Below, one piece after another: positions 1 to 10,970 of a stretch of DNA of 64,000 bases. The notes under the pieces are model-generated. The model had not been told where the DNA came from. It saw only the letters and a program-made list of their open reading frames with translations, and did not search any database. The position numbers and the translations under genes are program-made. Location: the NCBI GenBank assembly GCA_019614645.1, contig JABWDB010000031.1, positions 62,001-126,000 of the forward strand, given 5' to 3'. Positions within the stretch are counted from its first letter, which is position 1. Every line of letters begins with the position of its first letter. The DNA is from Stratiolaelaps scimitus. Taxonomy: Eukaryota > Arthropoda > Arachnida > Mesostigmata > Laelapidae.

Positions 1-473
1 AGAACACTTCAACAATTAGTAAAAGTCACTCGTGAGTAAGGGCTATTTGTGTTAGTAGATTGCAGAAAGTCTTTTCCGTAAGCCCGTGAGATTATACTAG
101 CTGGCTCAAGCTAAGCGCTCATTTGGAGCAAATAGCAAATTGCCCACGATTAACGGGACTGCGCGACAGTCCTGACGCACCCTGATGTTCTAGAGTAAAA
201 TTTGCCTTAGTATATCCATAGTGACCTAACTAGATGGCTGTGTAACATTTACATGAATAGAAGTTACGATAAAAATCTTGATATGTTTCGCACGCATTTG
301 TGTTATACTAACGATTGGTGTATGCGTGTTGTTCGCAAGGATCGTTTATTAGCGAGGGAATATTGACTTTTATACTGTTTTTGTACGTGGTCCCTATTGA
401 AAAGCCAGACCCCGGTTTAAGCATATGTGAACTCTTATTGAAGACCCAAATCTCATCGTTCCCTAGCCAAGAC
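1..473. other. Upstream flank, no gene seen
   Basis: AT-rich sequence before the first secreted-protein gene. An open frame runs from about 315 into the gene, but its first in-frame ATG is at 474, so I treat this stretch as upstream or 5' untranslated sequence. I see no convincing TATA box, RNA gene or repeat in it. Confidence 0.4.
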
Positions 474-2125
474 ATGTTCTTATCCAGATCCTTAAGGGAA
501 AAGTTTCGAATAGCGCCGGCTCATTGGGCGCTGTTGTCCCTCTGGTTTGTAATCCTCGTCACAGGTTCGCCAACGTCAGCGCAGTTACACAATGTTCACA
601 CGCTCGGTGCAGTGTTTCCAAAAACGACCGCTGAGAACCAGGTTCGCCAACTATTGGAAACGTTGCCGCGGAAGATACTAGACCAATTTGGAACTAGGCC
701 TCTGCACTGTCCGCCCTACAAAAACATGCTTTATCCAGCCAAGCTTTACGGCCTTGAAACAGCTATACGGCTGTTGGAAGACCGAAGTAAGGTGAATTCA
801 ATGTCTCTCGCAGCCGAGAAGTCGCCTGTGAAAGCAATTGACTGTGTGAGTAGTCCGGTCACAGAACAATCATATGTATGCACCGTACGTATTAGGTTTA
901 CGTGGCTACGCATTCGAACGGCCGCCAACAATGGTGAGTTCACTGGTGGACGAAACTCATATTTTGATGCACTGAAATGAATTCATGCCGTAGACTAATT
1001 AACAACTCGTAGGGAAAACACATTGTGTAAAATATGATATATACATAGCTGTCCAAACTGTCAATTCTGGAAATAGATCGTATATCGAAATGAGTCATAT
1101 AAGTTGATGTGTCAGATCAGTTTGTTAAGATTGCTGTCCGTATTTAATCATAAAACTGGCGGTACAAGATCTCTAAATGTCAAAATCTCGCAGTATACTT
1201 TATAAGCTAATAATGATCAGGTGAAGGCTGGGCGATAGTAAATTACAACAGCACCGTTACATTAGACGTTTGGGAACAGTGATTTTGGCCGAGCAAGAGA
1301 AAATGATTTAAAGATCATCCTTACCCGAATGGATAATCAGAATGATTATTTAATCAGAAAATTAATCACGCTTCTCCCAATTGACATTATGGTGTGAGAA
1401 TAAAAGTACTTCGACAAGAGTCGGCTATTCTAACAAACTATTCAACTAATCACAAAGTAGCATAATCGAAGCAGAGACCAGAGCTATTCTGCACAAGAAT
1501 CGAATTAACCAATGATTCCATTACGTAGGTTATCCCGCAACCTCTTAAAAAAAGGCACAAACAAACCGTCAACAAAACACAAGAACAGAAATCGAGTTCT
1601 TTAACATTAAGATATTAAAAGACACGGATATTATTACCCTGTTATCGGCAATCCAACCCCCAAGCCCCCAGATGTCCTGTACTGTATATTTCTCCGCAAG
1701 GCCCTGTCCTTATTTTGAGTCCTGACTTAGATAGCCAGTTTACTACTGTATCAGCCTCCGGGAGCAAAATGATTTCTACTTAGTCCTGTTTCGGGATCTC
1801 ACTTCCGACAAATTGAGCGTCGCTGAGAAGTGGTCCAATTCTGTTCTCGATGACTGATAGCTTGCTACCCGCTAACATTCGCGTGAAATATCCGTTACTG
1901 TTTTCAGGAGCGGATGTGATTTTTCGATCCGTTGACTATACGATGCGTATCTGGAAATTTCTCATTGGGCCTCGTCACTGGACGAATGTCGATGAGCTTA
2001 AGGAGCTCGTGAGCTTCGATACGTTTAATTGTTCGTTGAATGACACTGATGAATTAAAAGAGTATTTTCGCAATTGTGCATTTCACGGCATTGATAAAAT
2101 TGAGTCGCTCATTGAACGAAAGTGA
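474..2125 (+). CDS. Secreted Cys-containing protein A, first of a tandem pair, two exons
   Basis: I do not recognise this family. The model is exon 1 at 474-933 and exon 2 at 1908-2125, joined by a phase-1 GT-AG intron (AATG|GTGAGT to TTTTCAG|GA), giving about 225 residues. The start is the first in-frame ATG; a hydrophobic stretch at about residues 19-34 followed by small residues looks like a signal peptide with a long charged n-region. The mature part has the block AKLYGLETAI after an LHCPP segment, then IDC, a YVCTVRIRFTWLR block, and a short helical C-terminal exon with two further Cys. The gene 3.4 kb downstream has the same block order, the same intron phase and a last exon of exactly the same length (218 nt), so the two arose by duplication. 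The spacing suggests disulfides and an extracellular role, but no catalytic motif is visible. A further 5' exon cannot be excluded. Confidence 0.7.
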
Positions 2126-4781
2126 CCGCATGATGATTTAACTAGACGACCACTTCATTCCACTCTGCTCGAACGGCAACAAAGGTAATGTAAGCACGAC
2201 ACTGCTGATTTTCGTTTTGAGTGTTGCTCGTATTATAAGTTCGTTATTATCTATGGGGAACGCTGAGACGTTGAATGCTACACATGTAAATAGTGTCGAA
2301 TGCTTGAAATCTAAAGTCGCGAATGTGTTTGTGCATTTAACAGCGTGACTGTAACATTTCGAGTATCATATAATAAGTGCACTTGATCGGTCAATTGGAA
2401 ATGTTCTCTATCGAGCCGGAGTACTCTACACGAATACTTCGGAGCATTTTTTTGCATTTATTTCATGGAGTCCATGAGGAACCGTTTTTGAAACTTTCGT
2501 ACTGGGGGAACTGTAATCAAATTTCCTTCATCACTAGAATACATTTTCCTTTTACTAATCATTCTGTTGGTATAATATTATAATATAATAGACTTGGTCC
2601 ATCGTATTATTATGGTGTCTCGTATGACCCTCAATGACTGTAAGTGTCATAATTTTTGTTCGTTATAGCTTTGGCTTTGTACGCCGTTTTAATCAGATTG
2701 CTCCATGTCTAGTGGCATGCGACATGGACGATACGAGGATTCTATCATATTTTTAGAGGAGGAGATTTTGTTCAAACGCACGGACGCAACTAGGGGCATT
2801 CGAGTCTCTAAAGAAAGTGGACCGATCCCGTGCCGAGAATACCTGAGTTTTATATGGTTGGGGCTGTCATGCAATCATCTGCTTTGGTTTAAGGCTGCGC
2901 GGGAAGATTTGAAAGTCTACAGATCGACTAAGCGAAGTGAAATTTCTGTTCCAGCAAATTTCTGCACTGATATTTCAGGAGGGATGATTTTTGAACTCAT
3001 CGACGGGCTAAGCGATGGTGATCGGTCTGGCTCATACACCTGTTCCCGCCAAACAAATTGTCCTCTCAAGATCCAGCCCTGAGCTAGAACGAGCCGGACC
3101 CAAATGCATGATGGCCAATGCGAAAACCAAATCTACTCGGTGGCTACAGAATACCAAACTACAGCAACATAAATACGTGTTCGACCGTGATAGCTGAGAT
3201 ACGAACTATTTTTCTGTGTTTCTAGCATTGATACGCTGCAGGCTATGTGAAACCGTTTGGGCCAACATGGACAGTTCGAACTGTTCGACGTGTAACGAAA
3301 TTCGTCGGACTGCCGGAACTATTGAGAATAAGTGATTTACAACACTGTGCAATAACTTTAAGTAAATTTGCGAAATGGTTGTAACGTTCAGGTGACAAAT
3401 TCAAGGCTGTCGAATAGTCATACAAATGTCACAGCTCATGAAAACCCGCATGCATGAGCCAACTGTAAATTCAAGCATTAAATGCACTTTTCTAGATATT
3501 GGGCAAGTGAACGTTCGTCTTATTTACGATCAAATGTGAACTGCGGAGCTCAAAATCTCATCAGAGGCAGGGCACGCTTTTAATTATTTGCCATGTATAC
3601 TACTACCTATGAGATACACTAACCGTGTACTTACGTTGATGTTGCTATAGAAGCTTAGGAAAAAGAAAGTGAACGATTTTATGCATCCACAACCATTAGG
3701 TGACAAGCACGGCTCTCATCGTCGCTTCAGCTCATACCAGACCTCATATAGGGGCCTCTAACTTGGTGATCACTCTTGTGGACTCTTCGAATGAGGCTAA
3801 TGATTCGCATCCGATTGTTGGCACATAGATTCGAAAGGGCGGCACAACCAATGGGTGTGCAATTAGGCGACCTTAAGATCCAGTACTTCTATTCAATTCA
3901 CGACAATAATGCTATTTATTGATGAGTTCATAGTTGAAAAATGCAATTCGCATGCGATCGTTAACGTTGTATTCTACTTGGTGTGCTCATCTCACACAAG
4001 TCCGTTGAGATCCAGTTACCGACTCATAGTAACTATTTTTAATTGTCTAGGCAAACAGTCTAGCAAATAATGCAATAAAATTAAAAAATACACGTGGGGC
4101 AACCAGCATCTGTTCATGTGTTCTCCCCAGATTACTAAGAGTTTTGTGTTAAGTTGGCTCAACTTCTCCAACAGGTTATGCCTGAAAGACCCCTGAGAGA
4201 AGATCCCGTTTCTCGCCGATGGCTCCAAAAGGAATAACCGCTGTCACGCACATATCTTTCTAAGCATTTCACGTCGAAACATATTTTTCCTTACACTAGT
4301 CCCACCAGAAGGAAATATGAGAAAGACCTCGTACCTGCATTGCAAAATCAGCACATATATCCATTTGACATATGTCCTCTGAGCCCGCGAGCCAGCTACA
4401 TCCCACACATAACCTACTCATTCGAAACGTGTCGTTTACACTCAATGCGTAAGGAGACAGTCGCACAATCGGGACACCCACAGGGACCCGTAGTGGTGAA
4501 ATGCTGCTCAAACAGCCCACAAAGCCGAACTAATTTCTATCGGGTCGAGCCTCTAGGGTAGCTTCCCCTTCATCTCAACGTTCACTCGTCGGCAGCCAAT
4601 TTTGCTTGATCACAAAAATCACACGATAAATATAATATACACAGTCCATGAGGGCGTTTCCTGGCTTTATCGTCACATTTCAATCTTTAGTCTTACCGCA
4701 TTACGGAGAGTCCAAAGAGATGTTGTTGACGTAACGCCTACCACAATGAATCAACAACGTCCAACCACAACGCTGACAACC
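2126..4781. other. Intergenic region between the tandem paralogs
   Basis: AT-rich spacer. Open frames at about 2705-3082 and 4016-4561 on either strand have no recognisable motif, signal peptide or splice support. I call no gene here. Confidence 0.35.
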
Positions 4782-4940
4782 GTCAGCGCGGTGGCTTGGA
4801 CGGTTGAGTGGTCTCTGGCTATAAAAAGCCAGAGGTCGCAGGTTCGAATCCCGTGTCGTGACATATAAGAGAACTTAAGCATTGTAAAAACTGCAGTTCC
4901 TTTAATAAACAAATAAAGCTTTACCTTTACCTTACCTTTA
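4782..4940 (+). repeat. tRNA-derived SINE (family A), full-length copy
   Basis: The head (4782-4862) is tRNA-like. It has an A-box-like TGGCTTGGACGG at 4792, an anticodon-arm-like stem CTCTGGCT/AGCCAGAG, and a perfect B box GGTTCGAATCC at 4841. The body follows (TTAAGCATTG, then GCAGTTCCTTTAATAAA), and the 3' tail is a short repeat of TTTACC units. Reverse-strand relatives are at 11828-11982 and 15068-15216, with 3' fragments at 24900 and 63431. The extra body and tail argue against a working tRNA gene. I found no clean target-site duplication for this copy. Confidence 0.8.
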
Positions 4941-5555
4941 CGTATGCGTGTTTCATCTCACACGTTGGCAACGCGAGTCGACAGCCTACAGATGATTTGA
5001 TGGATTTACGGTAACGGCGTCAACAATATCAACGACAACCACAACGTAACCTTTGCTAAACAATGGCATGGGATGGCTTTGATATGTTCCATTGAATCGA
5101 AAGCTATTCCCACGAGCAGGGCAAGCATTCTACTCTAAATCGGCATAGTATGTGACTAATGGCGGGACCGTTCCAGAATCGCGTCCTACAAACACAGACA
5201 GCAGTGGAAACACTAACAGACCACGTTCGAAATGTTGCATCGACAAGCGATACTTGCACGCCAGTAACGGCGTGTATGGCATCTTAAGCTAGCGCGTGTG
5301 TGTGTGTGCGACACGTAAGCCCACGTTGAACTTCTAGGCCCATCGAAGCAATTCCAAGTTGAGTTTTGTAGGTGAGTGTGTATATATATCTATATATTTA
5401 GCTGCACGACCATCGTATGAAATTCGTTGTGCGCTAACCTTGTAAGGTCTCACCTGTTCGTACCTCTGTTACGCCCTATCAGTTATGTCGACTCTGTCAA
5501 ACAAAGGCAAAGTGTAAGCTAATTCTGCCCAGGGGTTCAGCACGTGTGTTCGACA

Positions 5556-6601
5556 ATGCTGGTGTTCTTGTGCATGATCGTAGGAATGCTATGTTCGCCG
5601 ACATGTGCGACGTCGCCGCGGCAAAACAATGCTATCGAAATCACCACTATAAAGAACGAACTTCGCGATTTAATAAGTGACTTGCCAAGGCAGATACGGA
5701 AGGCTACTGGAGACAGCCCGCTACGTTGTCCTCTACATCAGTGGGGGCCAAATTCGGCAAAGCTTTATGGACTTGACACGGCAATCGTACTCACAGCACA
5801 TGACAGCAGAGAATTGCCGTCAACAACAGCAGCAGGTGCAAGCGAGAACGCTGCTGTAGAACCGATACAATGCCACCAAGACCTAGTCCATAACTATAAC
5901 TGCAGGGTCCATATTAAGGTCGCATGGCTACGAGTGCGTTTGGACTCTAGGGGAAGTGGAAGTAAGTTGTAGGCTATCGATAACTTGCAGTTATTTATAT
6001 ATTAATATAATATAGCATGTGATTTATACTTGTTAGTTTGCCCACGCAAGATACGACAAGCTGTTGAGAGTTGTTGAAAGTATATGTCAGACTGTGTAGG
6101 CGACCCCTTATGCTATATATCTAAGGGTTGGATATGGAGAGATGTTTTGGCCATATCGGTATCATGTATGAAACCATACAGGTCCATCAATTAATTGATA
6201 ATAAACCATGGCAAAGACAAGCAAATAGTAAATTATGTGAGACTCATCATTAATGTTGATTCTTCCTAACTCCTGATTACGACATTGTGAATTAATCAAT
6301 AAGAACGTCAACTTAATTAAGCGTGCTAGGGTGACTGTGTAATCTTTTTTTGCTTGCTAACGAAATTGTACGCACGTTTTTAGGAACGGAGGTATTCTTT
6401 AAGCCCATCACGCATGTAATGCATATATTGAGATCAGCCCGCACTGGACATCAGCACTGGAAAAATTTTTCGAATCTCGTCAATCAAATCGCCTTTGATA
6501 CGAACAACAATGCGCGCAATGGCGTTACATTCAGGGAGTCCTTGACTAATTGCGCTACCTTTTGGCTTCTAAAGGTTCGATCGATCATCGAACTAAAGTA
6601 A
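5556..6601 (+). CDS. Secreted Cys-containing protein B, second of the tandem pair, two exons
   Basis: Paralog of the gene at 474-2125; family not recognised. Exon 1 is 5556-5961 and exon 2 is 6384-6601, with a phase-1 intron (GGAA|GTAAGT to TTTTTAG|GA), giving about 207 residues. The ATG at 5556 opens a typical signal peptide (MLVFLCMIVGMLCSPTCA). Shared with protein A are LRCP versus LHCP, AKLYGLDTAI versus AKLYGLETAI, IQC versus IDC, a YNCRVHIKVAWLRVR block aligned to YVCTVRIRFTWLRIR, and a C-terminal NCA in the second exon. Conserved Cys with poorly conserved spacers suggest a fast-evolving extracellular protein held by disulfides. The intron is 422 nt against 974 nt in protein A. Function is unknown; a salivary, reproductive or haemolymph protein would fit, but nothing in the sequence decides. 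Confidence 0.7.
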
Positions 6602-7542
6602 CAGAACAATGGACCAATCGCTGAATAAATGATTATTCAAGTATACGCTTACACGATGATTGATGGTTTCGCGACTTGAGTGACCTCCCTCAAGTGGCTA
6701 ATGGATCAGACGTAAATTAATTAATGCATAGTAGAATGAATATAGGGGGAGGGGCAACTAAGGACGGTACATACTTGCACACGTTACCAGACACGTGCGA
6801 AAGCAATGGAGAGAAGGGTAAATGACATGTGTCCGAAGGAGACTACGCCAACTCAAACACACTCGGATTTGGCTGAGTAGTTCCTATGGATAACCGACAT
6901 GCTCAATACTATCGCGGCTCTCGTAGTTCGTGGTAAATTCGCAGTTCTCGAGGTGAAACATTTTTATTGACTGGTCAAAAGTCGAGGGTCAAGAAGATTG
7001 TTTGGTGAAGAAGGAAGGTCAATCCTATGAAAATGTGTCCAATATGATAGATATGATATATTCTTCCGTTGTAAAAGGATTAACAATTGTCATGTGTGAA
7101 CTTGTACTATATGCTGTGTGTGATATATTCTGGTAAGAGTGTTCCATTAGTACCAAATATCATAAGGGTAGGTTTCTATAGGAAAAAAAAAACGCCGATT
7201 TCCGCCTCGGATCTTCTAATATTTCCACTTACGCTATGCAAATATGCTAACACTGCCATATGAATGTTTGTGACTTTTTAGGTTAAGATTAATGTTTTTT
7301 GTTATTTAAAGACACTCCGCCCATTTAGCCGTTTTTTGATCTATAAAACACTCGAACTGACAAAAGTCGCTTTGGGCAGGCGCATCAAAGACCCATGAGC
7401 AGTACTATTATAGTAGTAATAGTGGTGATTGCGGGTGATTTCGCCAGCGTCTTTCGATCGTTTCACGCAGGTGACAGGGAACCGAAGGGCACGTGGTGAC
7501 CACGAAGACAATGCGGTCTTTGTTAACGTTACCTTATGAGGA

Positions 7543-7582
<40 letters not shown>

Positions 7583-7811
7583 CTATATTTATAAACCTAC
7601 CACACTGTTTGTAAAATAGGTATATTATAATAATACACAACTCGTGTGAATAAAAGAAAGATATATTAGCGAGCGAATTAGGAAATAGCGAACCCACTTA
7701 ACAAAACGTATACCCACAATCGGAGAACATATAGTATAGAAACACTATTACTACGTAAACATGTACTTGGATTGTATAATAAAAGGCGAAAAGCTCCCAT
7801 AGAATTGGTAG

Positions 7812-8009
7812 TCAATCATTGATATCTGTTTCAGAGGTTTGAAACAATGCCACACTGGTATAGTTGGGATCCAATGTAGCGCTAATATCTAAAGGTCCCT
7901 CAAATGTGGTGGAAACATACATGGAATTCACTGGGCAGACGAATTCACTCACTAAACGTACACGTATACGTCTCTTGTAACGCTCACCAGCTCGTGTTAT
8001 GTATGACAT
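7812..8009 (-). CDS. Possible terminal coding exon, unknown protein
   Basis: A 65-codon reverse-strand frame with balanced, protein-like composition. It reads through a segment resembling beta strands (YVSTTFEGPLDISATLDPNY) and ends in an acidic tail before a TGA. An AG lies directly before the frame (TTGGTCAG), which could be a splice acceptor. I find no partner exon, no signal peptide and no recognisable family. It could be chance. Confidence 0.2.
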   Translation of the reverse strand: MSYITRAGERYKRRIRVRLVSEFVCPVNSMYVSTTFEGPLDISATLDPNYTSVALFQTSETDIND

Positions 8010-9210
8010 CTGACCAATTTCCAGATATTAGCTCAAGGCTTGCGTATTATTACTGTCACTGATCCTTTAGCATGAATCGCAATGTAAAATCCTCCTTTCG
8101 CACAAATTGTATGTGTTGCATATTTGAAAGATATGTTCTATCCATGTGCAGTTGCAATGGTCGGCATCAACCGCATCAAGGGGTACCTTTATTATGATTA
8201 TGTTATGCCATATTTATGTTTAATTTATTATGAACATAGTCGAATTAATGCAGATTTAAATTACCATTTACTAACGTAGCTCTGTGCGAATGACTGGCAT
8301 TGGGTCACACACAAATGCTGCCCTAAAACAGTCAACGTACAAGTTGTTCGTGATTTCAAGCTGTGTGACAATATGTGCCAAGGAACACAGAACGTTTCCA
8401 GGGAAAATGTTTTTGATTTTAAGATTTGATGATATTTCGTACGGAACGTCAATGAAAACACATTAGAATAAAGAATTTCAAAATGACATTTGATGCTAAA
8501 TGCACTCCAACCAAATAATGGAAATTATTTTTAAGGGGATCAACTGCTATCGGCATCTCTTGTCCCGCTGGTTTTAAGGAAACTTTCGTTGAAGCACCAC
8601 CGTACATACCCAACGATTAGTGTGCGAAGTAAGGTATCAGCACACGTTAGATCTTTCCATAATTTGTCACGCATAAGACACGTCCAGAGCAGTTAGGAAG
8701 CCTCCGATGAAGGACTTCTTCGTCCTGAAAAGGAAATTATAATAGTTTACACTGTTAGCACCAACAATCAACTAGTTCTCTATCGCGCCAACGTTATCCA
8801 CACAATAGTCCAACATATAAGATTTAAAATAGAAGTACGCATGTTCTTCAATCGATTTCAGATCACTATCCTGCTCTCGATAGGCGGCGCTAAAACGTCG
8901 GTGAAAATCAACGAAGTTCAGAAGAAAAAGATTATCGACCCCCGCAGGAGAATCACGTACAACCGAATCCTTAATGCAACGGTTTTCTTAACACATCCAA
9001 ATGGGTGACGAGACTTCAATTTTGAGCACGCGCTTAAGGACTGAGGAAGTGGGGGCCCCTTCTTTCAAATATTCTGTTAATGATATGTGGATAATGTTCT
9101 CGAGGAGTAGTTGGTGCTAAGTCCATTATTTTGTCGTCGATATGTAGCATACTATGCTGCACATTGACGGCAAATAGCCAATGGATGTGAAAGTCTAGCA
9201 TATGAATCTC

Positions 9211-9260
9211 AGAGCTGAGGCCTGTCAGATAGGGGAACAACTGAAGGTCAGCTCTAAAAA
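9211..9260 (+). repeat. Dispersed structured repeat, copy 1
   Basis: One of three copies of a roughly 50-nt unit that begins GAGCTGAGGCCTGTCA and ends GGTCAGCTC followed by A residues. The ends can pair (GAGCTGA with TCAGCTC). This copy has small changes (AGATAGGGGAACAACTGAAGG) relative to the copy at 46311, which weaken the inner hairpin. Other copies are at 25661-25716 and 46311-46371. Confidence 0.65.
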
Positions 9261-9398
9261 AAAAGATGGGTAGCATAATAATGGAATATACGTAGTGTTT
9301 ATCCAGGCACAAGATTAAGAAACAATTAAGCCCCCCGGCCAAAGTCGGTGACTGGTCCCCCCAAAAAAACGAAGCCGTTCCGGGGTCGCCTGGGCTAA

Positions 9399-9653
9399 AT
9401 GGATCAATCCTTTGTTCTCTCCTGCTCTTCACCGAGTGAGTGTTCATCTGGTCCAACCAAGCCCAGAACGCCACTATTCCCCCTGTACCTTTATGCTATG
9501 TGGGGTGTTGTCTTCATAATTGGACTGGCCGGGATTGGCCTGATAGTGTGGGTACTGTCTAAGTTAATCGGAGGTTCCACAGCACCGAAGCAGCATGAGA
9601 AAGTTCGCCTCAACGAGGCTGGTAAGGTGCTTCGATTCACGCAGTTCAGCTAA
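9399..9653 (+). CDS. Small single-pass membrane protein, or terminal exon of one
   Basis: An 84-codon frame from an ATG in a mediocre context (T at -3, G at +4). After about 30 polar, Cys/Ser/Pro-rich residues comes one strong membrane segment (about residues 33-55, MWGVVFIIGLAGIGLIVWVL). A short basic tail containing KQHEKVRLNEAGKVLRF is likely cytosolic. A polyA signal AATAAA lies at 9797, about 145 nt after the stop, as expected for a real 3' end. I do not recognise the family. The frame may be only the last exon of a longer protein. Confidence 0.45.
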   Translation: MDQSFVLSCSSPSECSSGPTKPRTPLFPLYLYAMWGVVFIIGLAGIGLIVWVLSKLIGGSTAPKQHEKVRLNEAGKVLRFTQFS

Positions 9654-9796
9654 TTAATCTGATACAATTGTTTGTACAATTTTTTTGAACTCCTATAGAC
9701 TGGTCCATGGCTCTATTTATGGCTTATTTGGAATTAGCTATGCATATGTAATAATTATCAACTTACGATTTTTTCTAACTGTGCCAATAAGTTCTC

Positions 9797-9802
9797 AATA
9801 AA
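9797..9802 (+). terminator. Polyadenylation signal AATAAA
   Basis: Canonical hexamer in the 3' flank of the small membrane-protein frame at 9399-9653, at a plausible distance from its stop codon. Confidence 0.4.
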
Positions 9803-10027
9803 CGCAGGGAGGACACCAACATGTATTCGCAGACGCGGTAATGCAATAAAATATGAAAAGTAAATTATTTAATATTAATACTGTGTTTATTTCTTCCAAG
9901 TCCAATCCGTACAGTGTACTATGGCAAAAATACTGCACATTCCGAATTAGGAGGAGAATATCTGAATACTAGTTACTACTGCATTTTCATCTAGACAAGT
10001 AGGAATAATTGACGTATGTCACATTTG

Positions 10028-10068
10028 ATATATATATATATATATTATATATATATATATACATATAT
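10028..10068. repeat. (TA)n microsatellite
   Basis: Alternating TA with one interruption. Confidence 0.9.
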
Positions 10069-10081
10069 GTGTATGAATATG

Positions 10082-10958
10082 AATATTCTGAAAGATAGCG
10101 TTGCCGCACCAGTTGCGCCCGCTCGTCCCAATTGCCTCGGGCCTGTTTCATATCAATGAGTTCGCGGCAGAGGTTATCTTGGGTTGTTGGCATTATGCTT
10201 TCGCGGCGGCGCGAAGTGAGGTGTCGTAACCTCGCGAGCCTGCCAAAGAGCGTGTGGAGCTCATCTGGGGTTTGTTTCTGCATCAAAGTGTCGTTGGCTT
10301 ATTTGCTCTCAGGTGAGCTGTACAACAACGACACCGTGACGGCAGATACAAGTGCTGTGATATCATGAAAATCAAATATTGAACATTCAACATGGTGTTC
10401 AGAGATATTTTAGGGCAGAAATACCAAATGCACACCAGTCACCACAACTAAGGTATCCATCTCGCAGTGCGGGACCCTCGCCCACTAAAAACTTTCTACC
10501 TCTAGATTTTTGGGTCCTGGCCTGATTTATTTTCGTGTTAGTTCAGAACGACTAAATGTTGACAGCTACTCAGGTGGGTAGCTATCATATGTAGGGCATT
10601 TGTACGTCACTGTGTAGTGAATCACTCGGTGTGTGAATAATTCCGTTACGCGTTGATTTGAGCATTGTAACTGATATGCTAACGCCCATGAAGAAGCGCC
10701 CTAACAACAAACGTCAGAGCCACGTGGCGTCGACAACAACAATACGGGATTCTGTTACGGTGGCGCTCCGGATAAGCCTAGGAATGAAGGGAAGAAGCCA
10801 AGCCAAGGTGCTGCCGGTAGTGGCGGCCCAACAGCGTGGTCTTGAGTAATGGTGACGAATGTATCAAAGTAAGCCTCCACCACCACCTCCAACTTTGTGT
10901 GCACATCCACATATAGTTGATCCAAGGCCATGGAACGTAAAATTGAGCGAGTAGCCAT
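10082..10958 (-). CDS. Possible two-exon gene for a small helical protein, uncertain
   Basis: Two reverse-strand frames look protein-like. One starts at the ATG at 10958 in a good context (GCGATGG) with MATRSILRSMALDQLYVDVH and continues helical. The other starts after a possible acceptor (GATGCAG) at 10277 and reads charged, helical residues (LCRELIDMKQARGNWDERAQ) before running into the (TA)n tract. I could not find a clear donor joining them in phase. The family is not recognised. The ATG is only 12 nt from the proposed start of the protease gene on the other strand, so at least one of the two starts may be wrong. Confidence 0.22.
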
Positions 10959-10970
10959 CGCTAACGACAG

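Larger units (their letters stand above)
6602..9398. other. Gene-poor AT-rich spacer
   Basis: Contains an (AT)n microsatellite at about 7547-7578, one possible reverse-strand terminal exon (7812-8009) and one copy of a short structured repeat (9211-9260). I see no other supported gene. Confidence 0.35.

Noticed and set aside
4782..4862. A functional tRNA gene
   Set aside because: A and B boxes are present, but the sequence continues into a SINE body and tail shared with several other loci, and the cloverleaf is imperfect.
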